A stretch of 44,203 nt of DNA from contig CAJXSH010000013.1 in NCBI GenBank assembly GCA_913061005.1, forward strand, positions 1 to 44,203, written 5' to 3'. The notes beneath the pieces are model-generated. The model did not search any database. It was not told where the DNA came from and saw only the letters and a list, made by a program, of their open reading frames with translations. The DNA comes from an uncultured Ectothiorhodospiraceae bacterium (GTDB lineage: Bacteria > Pseudomonadota > Gammaproteobacteria > Nitrococcales > Nitrococcaceae). This document shows, piece by piece, positions 16,555 to 28,123 of this stretch. Every line of letters begins with the position of its first letter. Within the stretch, counting starts at the first letter, position 1. The position numbers and the translations under genes are program-made.

Positions 16555-17825
16555 GCTTCCGCTCCTCTCAGATCCACCCGCCATAATATCAACCCACCGG
16601 CGGTAAACAGCACGATCAGGGCCAGCATCGAGTAGCGCACATCCCCCAGCCAGACGCCCAGAAAGCCGAACGCCGGTGGACCGATGAGGGCAGCGAACTT
16701 GCCGAGCAGATTGTAGAAGCCGAAAAACTCCGCCGCGCGTTCCGGGGGGATGAGACGGGCGTAGAGCGACCGGCTGAGCGCTTGCACACCCCCCTGGGCA
16801 AGTCCCACCAGCGCGGCAATGCAGTAAAACTCCCAGGGCGCCTGGATGAATGCGCCCCATACGGCAATCAGGATATACACCCCGAGGCCCAGCAGGATGC
16901 CAGGGCGCGCGCCGATGCGCTCACCCAATGCCCCCATGGCAATCGCGGCCGGAAAGCCCACGAACTGGGTAATCAAAAGGGCCACGATCAGATCATTCTG
17001 CTCGAACCCCAGGGCCCGGCCGTAGGCCACCGCCATGCGGATGGTGGTGCCGACACCATCGATATAGAGCCAATAGGCAAGCAGAAACACAACCACCGGC
17101 CGATAGGCCCGCAGATGCCGCAGCGTCGAGCCGATCTGCCGCAGACCGCCGCCCAGCGAGGCACCGCCACCGGCGGAGGGCGGCTCGGGCACATAGCGCG
17201 CCAGCGGCAGTGCAAACACCGCCCACCACACGGCGGTCGCCATCAGGCCGGCCAGCGCCGCCTCGAGCGGCCCCGCCAGGCCGAAACGGGCGGGCTGGAG
17301 CACGGCGATGACACAGCCGAGATAGAGCAGACCGCCACCCAGATAGCCCAGGCCAAACCCCAGCCCGGAGAGCGAATGCCATTGCCGGCGTGGCGCGATC
17401 CCCACCAGCAGGGCGTCGTAGAACAGGTTGGCGGCCATAAAGCCCACCGTGGCAAGGACGAAAAGCGTCGCGGCAACCAGCCAGTCGCCGCCGGGGACCA
17501 GCGCCAGGAGCGCCGTCAGCGCGGCCGCCGACCAGGCAAAGAAAAGCAGCGCCCGTTTGCGCCAGCCGCCGCGATCGGCCATCGCCCCCGCGAGCGGCGC
17601 CAGCAGCACGATCAGCAGACTGGCCAGCCCATTGGCCCAGCCCAGACGCAGATTGGCTGTCGCCGGCGCAGCGGCGCTGCTCCAGTAGTCCTGAAAGAGA
17701 ATCGGAAAAAACCCGGCCAGAACCACGGTGGCAAACGCCGAGTTGGCCCAGTCGTAGAGGGCCCACGACCAGACCACCCGCCGCGACGGCCGAGCCGGCG
17801 ATGCCACACCCGCCATGGGGGTCAT
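16551..17825 (-). CDS. MFS transporter of the UMF1 family
   Basis: A 424-aa inner-membrane transporter with 12 predicted helices. The family hallmark A-L-Y-D-W-A-N-S-A-F is near the N-terminus (about residues 21-30), and A-D-R-G-G-W-R-K-R (about 81-89) matches the MFS loop 2-3 motif. UMF1 proteins are distant relatives of the vacuolar efflux protein Atg22; bacterial substrates are unknown. I chose the ATG at 17825, which overlaps the rimI stop in an ATGA. A much longer open frame continues upstream but only mirrors rimI in another frame. Confidence 0.85.
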   Translation of the reverse strand: MTPMAGVASPARPSRRVVWSWALYDWANSAFATVVLAGFFPILFQDYWSSAAAPATANLRLGWANGLASLLIVLLAPLAGAMADRGGWRKRALLFFAWSAAALTALLALVPGGDWLVAATLFVLATVGFMAANLFYDALLVGIAPRRQWHSLSGLGFGLGYLGGGLLYLGCVIAVLQPARFGLAGPLEAALAGLMATAVWWAVFALPLARYVPEPPSAGGGASLGGGLRQIGSTLRHLRAYRPVVVFLLAYWLYIDGVGTTIRMAVAYGRALGFEQNDLIVALLITQFVGFPAAIAMGALGERIGARPGILLGLGVYILIAVWGAFIQAPWEFYCIAALVGLAQGGVQALSRSLYARLIPPERAAEFFGFYNLLGKFAALIGPPAFGFLGVWLGDVRYSMLALIVLFTAGGLILWRVDLRGAEA

Positions 17826-18307
17826 CGACGGCCCGCGGGTGCCACCTCGCGCAGCGTATAGCGCAGCACAAGGGCATCCTCGCGGCCATCTTCGGCGGGA
17901 TAGTAATCGCGTCGCCGTCCCACCCGCCGGAATCCGGTGGCGCGATACAGATGCACCGCCGGGGCGTTGCTGGGACGAACTTCGAGGAACACCGACTCCG
18001 CCCCCAGCTCTTCGGCCCGGGTCAGGAGCCGCTCGAGCAGTGCCCGCCCCAGGCCGCGGTTGTGCCAGTCCGGGTCGATCGCGAGATTGAGCACATGGGC
18101 CTCGCCCGGGCCCATGGCGAGCACACAGTGGCCCACCACCCGCTCGGTGGCCAGTTGCACCCAGCACTCATAGCCCATGCGCAGACAGTCGCGGAAGATA
18201 TTGATGCTCCATGGATAGTCGTAGGCCCGGGCCTCGACGCCCTCGACCAACGCGAGATCCGCCGGTCGCATGGGGCGGATCACGGGCAAAAAGGCCGTGG
18301 CGACCAT
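17822..18307 (-). CDS. rimI: [ribosomal protein bS18]-alanine N-acetyltransferase
   Basis: RimI acetylates the N-terminal alanine of ribosomal protein S18. The 161-aa product is a GNAT acetyltransferase with R-P-M-R-P-A-D-L at the start, L-N-L-A-I-D-P (motif A strand), the acetyl-CoA loop R-G-L-G-R-A-L-L, and F-L-E-V-R-P-S-N-A-P-A-V-H-L-Y-R-A-T-G-F, a strong RimI signature, followed by Y-Y-P-A-E-D-G-R-E-D-A. The ATG at 18307 overlaps the stop of the glycosylase gene in a TGATG. tsaB, a common neighbour of rimI, is not here; the glycosylase-rimI pairing is also common in gammaproteobacteria. Confidence 0.92.
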   Translation of the reverse strand: MVATAFLPVIRPMRPADLALVEGVEARAYDYPWSINIFRDCLRMGYECWVQLATERVVGHCVLAMGPGEAHVLNLAIDPDWHNRGLGRALLERLLTRAEELGAESVFLEVRPSNAPAVHLYRATGFRRVGRRRDYYPAEDGREDALVLRYTLREVAPAGRR

Positions 18308-18993
18308 CAGCCGTCGGCTTCCAGCGCCGTTTTGAGCATCAGCAGATCGGCCCAGCTGCGCGCCTTGGCGGCCGGCTCGCGCAGCAGATAGGCCGGATGA
18401 TAGGTCACAAGCAGCGGCGTTTCGGCCTCGCCGAGGTGGTGCCAACGGCCGCGCAGCTTGCCGATGCCCTCCCGCGTGCCAATGAGCTGCTGCGCGCTGA
18501 CCCGGCCCACGGCCAGAATCCGTCGCGGGCGGATGAGCCGGATCTGCGCCTCGAGCCAGGGCCGACAGGCGCTCAACTCTTCGGCTTTGGGATCCCGGTT
18601 GTCCGGTGGCCGGGACTTGATCACGTTGGTGATATACACCCGCCGGTGCCGATCCAGATCGATGGCCCGGAGCATGGCATCGAGCAGGCGGCCGGCACGG
18701 CCGACGAACGGTTCACCCCGCTGGTCCTCTTCGCGGCCCGGCGCCTCGCCGACGATCAGCAGCTCGGCATCCCGGTCACCCACCCCGGGCACCGCACAGA
18801 TCCGGGTCTGGTGTAGCGGGCAGCGGGTACAGCCGCGGATGCCCGCTTCCAGCGCCGCCCAGTCATCGACGGCTGCGGCTGCACCGGGCGGTTCGGCACC
18901 GCTGGGGGCCGGGTGCTCGGCGCGTCGGGGCGACCAGACCGTCACCCCCATATCCGCCAGCAGGCGATGCCGTCGCGCATCGAGCCCAGCCAC
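18307..18993 (-). CDS. family 4 uracil-DNA glycosylase (iron-sulfur type)
   Basis: This enzyme removes uracil from DNA to start base excision repair. The 228-aa protein shows motif A as G-E-A-P-G-R-E-E-D (82-90), G-E-P-F-V-G-R-A-G (93-101) and motif B as Y-H-P-A-Y-L-L-R (198-205). Family 4 enzymes hold a [4Fe-4S] cluster with four cysteines. Here C55, C58 and C143 are in the expected places (C-T-R-C-P-L and E-E-L-S-A-C), but the usual cysteine in N-V-x-K-C-R-P-P is S127 (codon TCC). An extra cysteine, C66, lies nearby in T-R-I-C-A-V-P-G. Whether C66 substitutes as a ligand cannot be told from sequence. It sits 11 bases after leuA and is coupled to rimI. Confidence 0.9.
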   Translation of the reverse strand: MAGLDARRHRLLADMGVTVWSPRRAEHPAPSGAEPPGAAAAVDDWAALEAGIRGCTRCPLHQTRICAVPGVGDRDAELLIVGEAPGREEDQRGEPFVGRAGRLLDAMLRAIDLDRHRRVYITNVIKSRPPDNRDPKAEELSACRPWLEAQIRLIRPRRILAVGRVSAQQLIGTREGIGKLRGRWHHLGEAETPLLVTYHPAYLLREPAAKARSWADLLMLKTALEADG

Positions 18994-19004
18994 AACGCGG
19001 CCTC

Positions 19005-20558
19005 TCAGACGCCTTCGGTCTGGGGGTGGGTCCGGTTGGCGCTACTTCGCAGCCGGTTGAGCGCGTTGAGATAGGCCTTGGCCGAGGCGATCACGATGTC
19101 CGTATCCGAGCCCTGACCATTGACCGCGCGACCGCCCCGCTCGAGACGAACGGTGACCTCGCCCTGGGCATCGGTGCCGGTGGTGATGTTGTTAACCGAA
19201 TACAGCAGCAGCTCGGCGCTCACATCGAGGATGCCGTCGATGGCCTTGAATGCGGCATCCACCGGTCCATCGCCGGCGGCGCTGTGCTTGTGCTCCTCGC
19301 CATCGACCTGCAGCGTGACATCGGCCACCGGCGTCTCGCCGGTCTCCGAGCAGCAGCGAAAGGCCACCAGTGTTGCCCCCTGGTCCTCCTCCAGCGCAGC
19401 CACCGCCTCGGTGGCGAGCGCCTGGAGGTCTTCGTCGAAGATTTCGTGTTTTTTATCCGCCAGGTCCTTGAATCGCTGAAAGGCCTCATTGAGCTGGGCG
19501 GCGGTCTCGAAGCGGATGCCCAGCTCGTCGCAACGGCTGCGAAAGGCATTGCGGCCCGAGTGCTTGCCAAGAACCATGCGATTGGTTCCCCAGCCCACGT
19601 CCTCGGCGCGCATGATCTCGTAGGTCTCGCGATGCTTGAGCACGCCGTCCTGGTGGATGCCCGACTCGTGGGCAAACGCGTTGATGCCGACGATGGCCTT
19701 GTTGGGCTGGACCTGAAAACCGGTAATGTTGGAGACCAGCCGCGAGGTGGGCAGGATTTCGCGGGTCTCGACCCGGGTGTCACAGGGGAAGTCGTCCTGG
19801 CGCGTACGCAACGCCATGACGATCTCCTCGAGGGCGGCGTTGCCGGCCCGCTCGCCAAGGCCGTTGATGGTGCACTCGATCTGCCGGGCCCCTTCGCGCA
19901 CCGCCGCCAGCGAGTTGGCGACGGCCACCCCGAGGTCGTTGTGGCAGTGCACCGACCAGACCGCCCGGTCGCTGTTGGGGACACGCTCACGCAGGCTGCG
20001 GATCAGACCGGCAAACTGCCGCGGCATGTTGTAGCCCACCGTGTCCGGGATGTTGATCGTGGTCGCGCCGGCCTCGATGGCCGCCTCGATGATCCGGCAG
20101 AGGAAGTCCGGATCGGATCGGCCGGCGTCCTCGGGCGAGAACTCCACATCATCGCAGAGCCCGCGGGCGCGCTTGACCGCGGTCACCGCCCGCTCGACCA
20201 CCTCATCGGGAGTCAGCTGGAGCTTTTTCTCCATATGCACCGGCGAAGTGGCGATGAATGTGTGAATCCGGCCGGCCCGCGCGGGCGCCACCGCCTCACC
20301 GGCGCGATCGATATCCGCCTCGTTGGCCCGGGCCAGGCCGCACACCCGGGCGTCCTCGACCGTCTCGGCCACCGCCTGGACCGACTCGAAATCGCCCCGG
20401 CTGGCCGCTGGAAAACCCGCCTCGATGACATCCACCCGCAGTCGATCCAGCGCCCGGGCAATCCGCACCTTCTCTTCGCGGGTCATTGAAGCCCCGGGGC
20501 TCTGCTCGCCGTCACGGAGCGTCGTGTCAAAGATGATCAAACGATCCGCATCGCTCAT
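19005..20558 (-). CDS. leuA: 2-isopropylmalate synthase
   Basis: LeuA condenses acetyl-CoA with 2-oxoisovalerate, the first committed step of leucine synthesis. The 517-aa protein has [13 protein letters not shown] (residues 9-21) at the active site, the metal-binding H-C-H-N-D-L-G segment, G-E-R-A-G-N-A, and a C-terminal regulatory domain (about 390-510) that binds leucine for feedback inhibition. It follows pssA by 35 bases, in the common ilvC-pssA-leuA order. Confidence 0.97.
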   Translation of the reverse strand: MSDADRLIIFDTTLRDGEQSPGASMTREEKVRIARALDRLRVDVIEAGFPAASRGDFESVQAVAETVEDARVCGLARANEADIDRAGEAVAPARAGRIHTFIATSPVHMEKKLQLTPDEVVERAVTAVKRARGLCDDVEFSPEDAGRSDPDFLCRIIEAAIEAGATTINIPDTVGYNMPRQFAGLIRSLRERVPNSDRAVWSVHCHNDLGVAVANSLAAVREGARQIECTINGLGERAGNAALEEIVMALRTRQDDFPCDTRVETREILPTSRLVSNITGFQVQPNKAIVGINAFAHESGIHQDGVLKHRETYEIMRAEDVGWGTNRMVLGKHSGRNAFRSRCDELGIRFETAAQLNEAFQRFKDLADKKHEIFDEDLQALATEAVAALEEDQGATLVAFRCCSETGETPVADVTLQVDGEEHKHSAAGDGPVDAAFKAIDGILDVSAELLLYSVNNITTGTDAQGEVTVRLERGGRAVNGQGSDTDIVIASAKAYLNALNRLRSSANRTHPQTEGV

Positions 20559-20593
20559 CGGATGTATCCTCTTAACGGGTTGGCGATTTCATT

Positions 20594-21364
20594 CTAACCC
20601 GCCTTGCGCCTTTTGCGACGCCGACGTCGACGCAGCACGGTCAACACCGGCCCCGACCCCATGTAGGTGAGCGCCAGGGCGAACAGCACACTCGGCGGAT
20701 GCAGCGACATCAGGGCCACGGCCATGACCCCGAGGACCATCACCACAAACGGCACCCGATAGCGAAAATCGATTTCCTTGAAGCTGTCATAGCGGACATT
20801 ACTGACCATCAACACCCCGGCCAGAAGGGTAATGACAAGCGCCGGGATACCGGCCGGCCAGCCGCCAAAATCCAGCCGATCGCCGGCCCAGACCAACCCG
20901 GCCAGTGTGGCCGCCGCGGCCGGGCTGGGCAGACCCTGGAAATAGCGCTTGTCGGCCATCCCCGCCTGGGTGTTGAACCGTGCCAGTCGCAGACCGGCAC
21001 AGGCGGTGTAGATGAACGCCCCGAGCCAACCGAGTTTTTCCCAGACAGCGCCGAGACTGGCCAGGTCGGCGAGCGCCCAGAGATACACCACCAGCGCCGG
21101 CGCGATGCCAAACGAGACCATGTCGGCGATGCTGTCGAACTGCACGCCGAAATCGCTCTGGGTGTGGGTCAGTCGGGCAACCCGCCCGTCCAGACCATCC
21201 ATGACCATGGCGACGAAAATGGCAATGGCCGCCAGCTCATAGGTTCCGGACTGGGCCGCGACCACCGCGTAGAAGCCAAAGAATAGCGCCAGCGTGGTGA
21301 TCAGATTGGGCAGTAAATAGATGCCCCGGCGCTTTCGCCGGGGCTCGGGGCTCGGGTCGCTCAT
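20594..21364 (-). CDS. pssA: CDP-diacylglycerol--serine O-phosphatidyltransferase
   Basis: PssA makes phosphatidylserine, the precursor of phosphatidylethanolamine, in the inner membrane. The complete CDP-alcohol phosphotransferase motif is visible: D56, D59-G60, A63-R64, G73, D77 and D81. About eight hydrophobic helices surround it, and the N-terminus reads G-I-Y-L-L-P-N-L-I-T as in the membrane-embedded (type II) enzymes. The C-terminus ends in a run of arginine and lysine. It lies between ilvC and leuA, a classical arrangement. Confidence 0.93.
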   Translation of the reverse strand: MSDPSPEPRRKRRGIYLLPNLITTLALFFGFYAVVAAQSGTYELAAIAIFVAMVMDGLDGRVARLTHTQSDFGVQFDSIADMVSFGIAPALVVYLWALADLASLGAVWEKLGWLGAFIYTACAGLRLARFNTQAGMADKRYFQGLPSPAAAATLAGLVWAGDRLDFGGWPAGIPALVITLLAGVLMVSNVRYDSFKEIDFRYRVPFVVMVLGVMAVALMSLHPPSVLFALALTYMGSGPVLTVLRRRRRRKRRKAG

Positions 21365-21397
21365 GCCTCCCTCGACCGGGCGGCGGACGCCCGGGAT

Positions 21398-22929
<1,532 letters not shown>

Positions 22930-23088
22930 AATCCCGTGGCCGGCGCTGATCGCGATCCGCTGCTTATCCGATGAAAGCGGCTCAAATTACGGTGCCGAGC
23001 CATGAGCGTCAAGCTGGCAGGGGTGGGCGCCCGCCCGACGCTGGGCTACCCTGTGGCGCCAACCCAGCCACCGACAGGGCGACAAACC

Positions 23089-24819
23089 ATGCGGGTGAGC
23101 CGTTTTCCGCTTTTCACCAGCAAAGAGACACCGGCGGATGCCGAGATCATCAGTCACCAGCTGATGCTGCGCGCCGGCTTGATCGAGAAACTCGGTGCCG
23201 GGCTCTATACCTGGCAGCCACTGGGCCTGCGGGTGATGCGGCGGGTCGAGCAGGTGGTCCGCGAAGAGATGGATGCCATCGGCGCGCTGGAGATGCTCAT
23301 GCCCGCCGTCCAGCCCGCCGAGCTGTGGCACGAGTCCGGTCGCTGGTCGGTGTACGGCCCCGAGCTGCTGCGACTGACCGATCGGCACGAGCGCGACTTC
23401 TGCATCGGCCCCACCCACGAAGAGGTGATCACCGACTACCTGCGCCGCGAGCTGCGCAGCTACCGGCAGCTGCCGCTGAGTTATTACCAGATCCAGACCA
23501 AGTTCCGCGACGAGATCCGGCCGCGGTTCGGGGTAATGCGGGCCCGGGAGTTCGTCATGAAAGACGCCTACTCCTTTCACCTGGATGAGGCCTCGCTGCA
23601 GGCCACCTATGAGGCCATGCGCAATGCCTATGAACGCATCTTTGCGCGTCTGGGGCTGCGTTTTCGGGCGGTCGGCGCCGACAGCGGCGCCATCGGTGGG
23701 TCGGTGTCCGAAGAGTTCATGGTCCTCGCCGACTCCGGCGAAGACGAAATCGCCAGCTGCAACCACTGCCGTTACGCCGCCAACACCGAAACCGCGACCA
23801 GCCGACCGGCGCCGGCCCCGGCAACACAGCCGCAGCCCGCCGAGCAGCACACCACCCCGGGGGCGCGCTCGGTCGAGGCCCAGTGCCAGGCCCTGGGGCT
23901 GCGCCCCGACCAGGTGGTCAAAAGCGTGGTGGTCATGGCCGATGGCGAACCGGCCGTGCTTTTCATCGCCGGCGACGACGAACTCAACGACGTCAAGGCC
24001 GCCCGTGCCCTGGGGGCCGATGAACTGCGCATGGCCGAGCCCGCCGAGGCAGAGCAAGCCACCGGTGCCCCGGTCGGCTTCATCGGCCCGGTCGACCTGC
24101 CACCCGGGCTGACGGTGCGGGTCGACCACCGGGCAGCCGATCTGAGCAACTTCTCGAGCGGCGCCGGGCGCAGCGACCACCACTGGATCAACCTCAACTG
24201 GGAGCGCGACACCCCCCGCCCGCCGGTGGCCGACCTGCGCATGGTCAAGGCCGGCGAACCCTGTCCGGCCTGCGACGAGGGCCAACTCGAAATCCACCGC
24301 GGCATCGAGGTGGGCCATATCTTCCAGCTCGGCACCAAATACAGTGAGGCCATGGACGCCACGGTCCTCGACGAACAGGGCACGCCGCAACCGTTGATCA
24401 TGGGCTGCTATGGCATCGGGGTCTCGCGGGTGGTGGCCGCCGCCATCGAGCAGAACCACGACGACAAGGGCATCGTCTGGCCGGCACCGCTCGCGCCCTT
24501 CGAGGTGGCGCTCATCTCCATCGGGGCCGACCGCGACCCGGCCGTCGCCGAGGCGGCCGAGCGAACCTATGCGGCCCTTGGCGAGGCCGGATGGTCGGTG
24601 CTCTGGGACGACCGGGGGGCACGACCCGGGGTGAAATTCGCCGATATGGAGCTCATCGGCATCCCCCATCGCGTGGTCATCGGCGCCCGAGGGCTCGAGG
24701 CCGGCACGGTGGAGTATCGCCCCCGGGATGCCGAGCGCAGCGAGGACCTGCCGCTGGATCAGTTATCCGCGGCGCTGGCCGAGCGGATTGGGTCGCCGTC
24801 GGCATCCAGCGCCGGATAG
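23089..24819 (+). CDS. proS: proline--tRNA ligase (bacterial type, with editing domain)
   Basis: ProS charges tRNA-Pro. The ATG at 23089 gives M-R-V-S-R-F-P-L-F-T-S-K-E-T-P-A-D-A-E, matching the normal N-terminus of the bacterial enzyme, with AGGG about 10 bases upstream; an ATG at 23002 would add 29 unrelated residues. The 576-aa protein has class II motifs (G-P-T-H-E-E, then F-R-D-E-I-R-P-R-F-G), an inserted YbaK-like editing domain (about 225-385) that clears Ala-tRNA-Pro, motif 3 (G-C-Y-G-I-G-V-S-R) and an anticodon-binding domain. Its last 61 bases overlap the 3' end of the convergent trmH. Confidence 0.96.
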   Translation: MRVSRFPLFTSKETPADAEIISHQLMLRAGLIEKLGAGLYTWQPLGLRVMRRVEQVVREEMDAIGALEMLMPAVQPAELWHESGRWSVYGPELLRLTDRHERDFCIGPTHEEVITDYLRRELRSYRQLPLSYYQIQTKFRDEIRPRFGVMRAREFVMKDAYSFHLDEASLQATYEAMRNAYERIFARLGLRFRAVGADSGAIGGSVSEEFMVLADSGEDEIASCNHCRYAANTETATSRPAPAPATQPQPAEQHTTPGARSVEAQCQALGLRPDQVVKSVVVMADGEPAVLFIAGDDELNDVKAARALGADELRMAEPAEAEQATGAPVGFIGPVDLPPGLTVRVDHRAADLSNFSSGAGRSDHHWINLNWERDTPRPPVADLRMVKAGEPCPACDEGQLEIHRGIEVGHIFQLGTKYSEAMDATVLDEQGTPQPLIMGCYGIGVSRVVAAAIEQNHDDKGIVWPAPLAPFEVALISIGADRDPAVAEAAERTYAALGEAGWSVLWDDRGARPGVKFADMELIGIPHRVVIGARGLEAGTVEYRPRDAERSEDLPLDQLSAALAERIGSPSASSAG

Positions 24820-25427
24820 GCCTCACCCAGCTCGCGACAGCGTGCCGCGAGCCGGGGGTGGAGCCACTCGAAAAGGGTCCGGCGATATCGCTCCGGATCG
24901 AGTCGGACTTGGTCATAGAAACCGGCGGCCTGGCGCTGACGCTGGGCCTCGAAAAGGATCACCGCCGCCGCCACCGAAACGTTCAGTGACTCCACCAGCC
25001 CGGCCATCGGCACACTGATATGGCCGTCGGCCGCCGCGGCCCCGGCGTCGCTGACCCCCCACAACTCGGCGCCCATCAAAACCGCGGTCGGTGCGGTGTA
25101 ATCCACGTCGCGAAAATCCACCGCCCGGGGCGACCAATGCGCGGCATAGACGCGGACTCCCTCGGACTGCAGCGACCGGACGGCGGCGGTGACCTCGTCA
25201 TGCAGTACGGTCTCAACCCATTGCCCGGCGCCGGCGGCGCAGTGGCGGTGGATGGCCAGATTGCCGCGGGGGACGACGGCATGGGCCTGGAACACCCCCA
25301 CGGCGTCGCAGGTGCGCAGGATCGCACTGAGGTTGTGGGGCTTGTGCACCCCGTCCATGAGTACCCGCAGATCCGGCTGACGGCGATCCAGCGCGGCACG
25401 GCAGCGATTCAGGCGATGGGCGGTCAA
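24759..25427 (-). CDS. trmH: tRNA (guanosine(18)-2'-O)-methyltransferase, TTG start
   Basis: TrmH methylates the 2'-hydroxyl of G18 in the tRNA D-loop. The 222-aa protein follows E. coli TrmH: R-R-Q-P-D-L-R-V-L-M, V-H-K-P-H-N-L-S-A-I-L-R-T (motif 1), L-M-G-A-E-L-W-G-V-S (motif 2) and S-L-N-V-S-V-A-A-A-V (motif 3), the parts of the deep knot that holds S-adenosylmethionine, and a TrmH-like C-terminal tail. No ATG fits. The TTG at 25427 has GGAGG 7 bases upstream and matches the family N-terminus. The 3' end overlaps proS by 61 bases. Confidence 0.9.
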   Translation of the reverse strand: MTAHRLNRCRAALDRRQPDLRVLMDGVHKPHNLSAILRTCDAVGVFQAHAVVPRGNLAIHRHCAAGAGQWVETVLHDEVTAAVRSLQSEGVRVYAAHWSPRAVDFRDVDYTAPTAVLMGAELWGVSDAGAAAADGHISVPMAGLVESLNVSVAAAVILFEAQRQRQAAGFYDQVRLDPERYRRTLFEWLHPRLAARCRELGEAYPALDADGDPIRSASAADN

Positions 25428-25466
25428 CGCTTGTCCTCCATGGCGGTGAACGGCGTATTCTAAGCG

Positions 25467-26306
25467 ATGATGAAAGAAAGAATCCTCATCGCCGGCTGTG
25501 GCCGGCTGGGCACACGTCTGGGCGTGCGGCTTGCCGCCGCCGGGCATCACGTCTTTGGTCTGCGCCGGCGCTGCGACGCGTTGCCCTCGGCCATCGTCCC
25601 GTGCCCGGCCGACCTGGCCTCGACCCGCGAGCTGTCATCGCGCTTGCCACAGCGGCTCGACCGCATCTACTTCATCATGACCCCGGATCAGTACGATGAC
25701 GCCGGCTACCGGGCCGCCTACGTCACAAGCCTCGAGCATCTGCTTGGCGCCCTGCCCGATCGACACAGCCATGACGCCCGGCTGGTCATGGTCTCGAGCA
25801 CCGGCGTCTACGGCCAGGACGATGGCAGCTGGGTGGATGAGGCAAGCCCCACCCGGCCGGCGCGTTTCTCTGGGGTGCGATTGCTTGAGGCCGAGGCGCT
25901 GGCCCACCGCCATCACGGGCCATCCACGGTGGTTCGCTTTGGAGGCATCTATGGCGCCGGGCGCGAGGCATTGTTGCGCAAGGTCCGCCGCGGCGACGCC
26001 TGCCAGGCCCGGCCACCGCGCTTTACCAACCGGATCCACGAAGACGACTGCGTCGGCATCCTGGCGCATCTGGGCGACCTGTCGGCCCCGCCGGCGGTGG
26101 TTGTCGGCGTCGACGACCATCCGGCGACCCAGTGCGAGGTGATGACCTGGTTGGCCCGGCGACTCGCGCTGCCGGCGCCGGATCATGTCAGCGGGGACAG
26201 CGCCGGGCGGCGCTGCAGCAATCGGTTGCTCCGGCAGTCGGGTTACGAACTGATCTACCCGGACTTTCGCGCCGGTTACTCGGCGCTGCTGACCGCCTCG
26301 CGCTGA
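25467..26306 (+). CDS. NAD-dependent epimerase/dehydratase-like SDR protein (YeeZ-like)
   Basis: A 279-aa protein of the extended short-chain dehydrogenase/reductase superfamily. I-A-G-C-G-R-L-G-T-R-L-G at residues 8-19 is the dinucleotide-binding loop. V-M-V-S-S-T-G-V-Y-G (about 108-117) holds the active-site Ser/Tyr region, with the lysine position of the Y-x3-K motif not conserved. R-F-G-G-I-Y-G-x-G-R and N-R-I-H-E-D-D are further family hallmarks. It resembles E. coli YeeZ; the substrate is unknown. It is divergent from trmH (39 bases between starts) and its 3' end overlaps a cytochrome c gene by 31 bases. Confidence 0.82.
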   Translation: MMKERILIAGCGRLGTRLGVRLAAAGHHVFGLRRRCDALPSAIVPCPADLASTRELSSRLPQRLDRIYFIMTPDQYDDAGYRAAYVTSLEHLLGALPDRHSHDARLVMVSSTGVYGQDDGSWVDEASPTRPARFSGVRLLEAEALAHRHHGPSTVVRFGGIYGAGREALLRKVRRGDACQARPPRFTNRIHEDDCVGILAHLGDLSAPPAVVVGVDDHPATQCEVMTWLARRLALPAPDHVSGDSAGRRCSNRLLRQSGYELIYPDFRAGYSALLTASR

Positions 26307-26638
26307 AGGCCATGGACCGCCGGGGTCTGGGCGGCAAAGTAGGCGGCGAGATCCCGCATGTCCTGCTCGCTCAGCCCGGCCGCCTGGCCGTTCATGATGG
26401 CGTTCTGCCGGTCGCCGCTTTTGTAGGCCTTGAGCGCGTGCAACAGATAATCCGGGTGCTGGCCGGCAAGCATGGGCCAGGCGGGGTTATTCTGCGCCGC
26501 ACCTTTTTCGCCGTGACAGGCGATGCAGGCCTGGGATTTTTCGCGCCCGGCCTCGACATCACCGATGGGCTGGGCCACGGCCGCGCCGCTCATCAACGCC
26601 CCCGCCAGCAGGCAGGCTTTCGTTGCCCGGTGCATCAT
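26276..26638 (-). CDS. monoheme class I cytochrome c (second of pair)
   Basis: A 120-aa periplasmic cytochrome. The signal peptide (about residues 1-22, ending A-V-A-Q) is followed by the heme-binding C38-I-A-C41-H42, with M82 in N-A-I-M-N-G the likely axial ligand. The motif order (W-P-M-L-A-G-Q-H-P-D-Y-L-L-H-A-L-K-A-Y-K-x-G-D-R) is that of the c553/c4-like family that carries electrons to terminal oxidases. The ATG overlaps the stop of the first cytochrome gene in an ATGA, so the pair is co-translated. The 3' end overlaps the convergent SDR gene. Confidence 0.9.
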   Translation of the reverse strand: MMHRATKACLLAGALMSGAAVAQPIGDVEAGREKSQACIACHGEKGAAQNNPAWPMLAGQHPDYLLHALKAYKSGDRQNAIMNGQAAGLSEQDMRDLAAYFAAQTPAVHGLQREAVSSAE

Positions 26639-26973
26639 GGGTTGTCCTCCCGGCCGGCGGCTTCGAAATAGGCCGCAATATCCTGCATGTCCTGATCGCT
26701 GAGCGTGGCGGCCAGCGCCTGCATGGTGGCGTGCTGGCGGTCGCCGTTTTTGTAGGCCTGAAGGGCCGAGACCAGGTACTCGGCGTGCTGTCCGCCGAGC
26801 TTGGGCACCCGGTAGGACGGATAGGCATTGCGGTAACCCTCGACCCCGTGACAGCCAAGGCAGGTGTAAGCCTTGGCGCGGCCCGCCTCGATATCCCCCT
26901 GGGCCAGCGCGATCCCGGGCAGGGCCAGTGGCAGCAGCATGATGGCAACCGCCATCGCTTGCGTGATTCTCAT
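26635..26973 (-). CDS. monoheme class I cytochrome c (first of pair)
   Basis: A 112-aa cytochrome very similar in layout to its downstream partner: signal peptide (about 1-24, ending I-A-L-A-Q), C38-L-G-C41-H42, L-G-G-Q-H-A-E-Y-L-V-S-A-L-Q-A-Y-K-N-G-D-R and axial M84 in H-A-T-M-Q. The two genes probably arose by tandem duplication and may act together like the halves of a diheme cytochrome c4. The ATG at 26973 has AGAGGAG 4 bases upstream. An FNR/ANR-like site lies about 92 bases upstream. Confidence 0.9.
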   Translation of the reverse strand: MRITQAMAVAIMLLPLALPGIALAQGDIEAGRAKAYTCLGCHGVEGYRNAYPSYRVPKLGGQHAEYLVSALQAYKNGDRQHATMQALAATLSDQDMQDIAAYFEAAGREDNP

Positions 26974-27064
26974 TGCACTCCTCTCAGCCGGTTCCGGCAA
27001 TCCAGCCGGGGACGGCGCCCCGACGCAGCGCCATATATTTCCATGGATCGCAACGGCGGTAAAG

Positions 27065-28119
<1,055 letters not shown>

Positions 28120-28123
<4 letters not shown>

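Noticed and set aside
19026-20489. Long plus-strand open frame inside leuA
   Set aside because: It is a mirror of leuA caused by high GC; leuA has clear catalytic motifs and a full family length.
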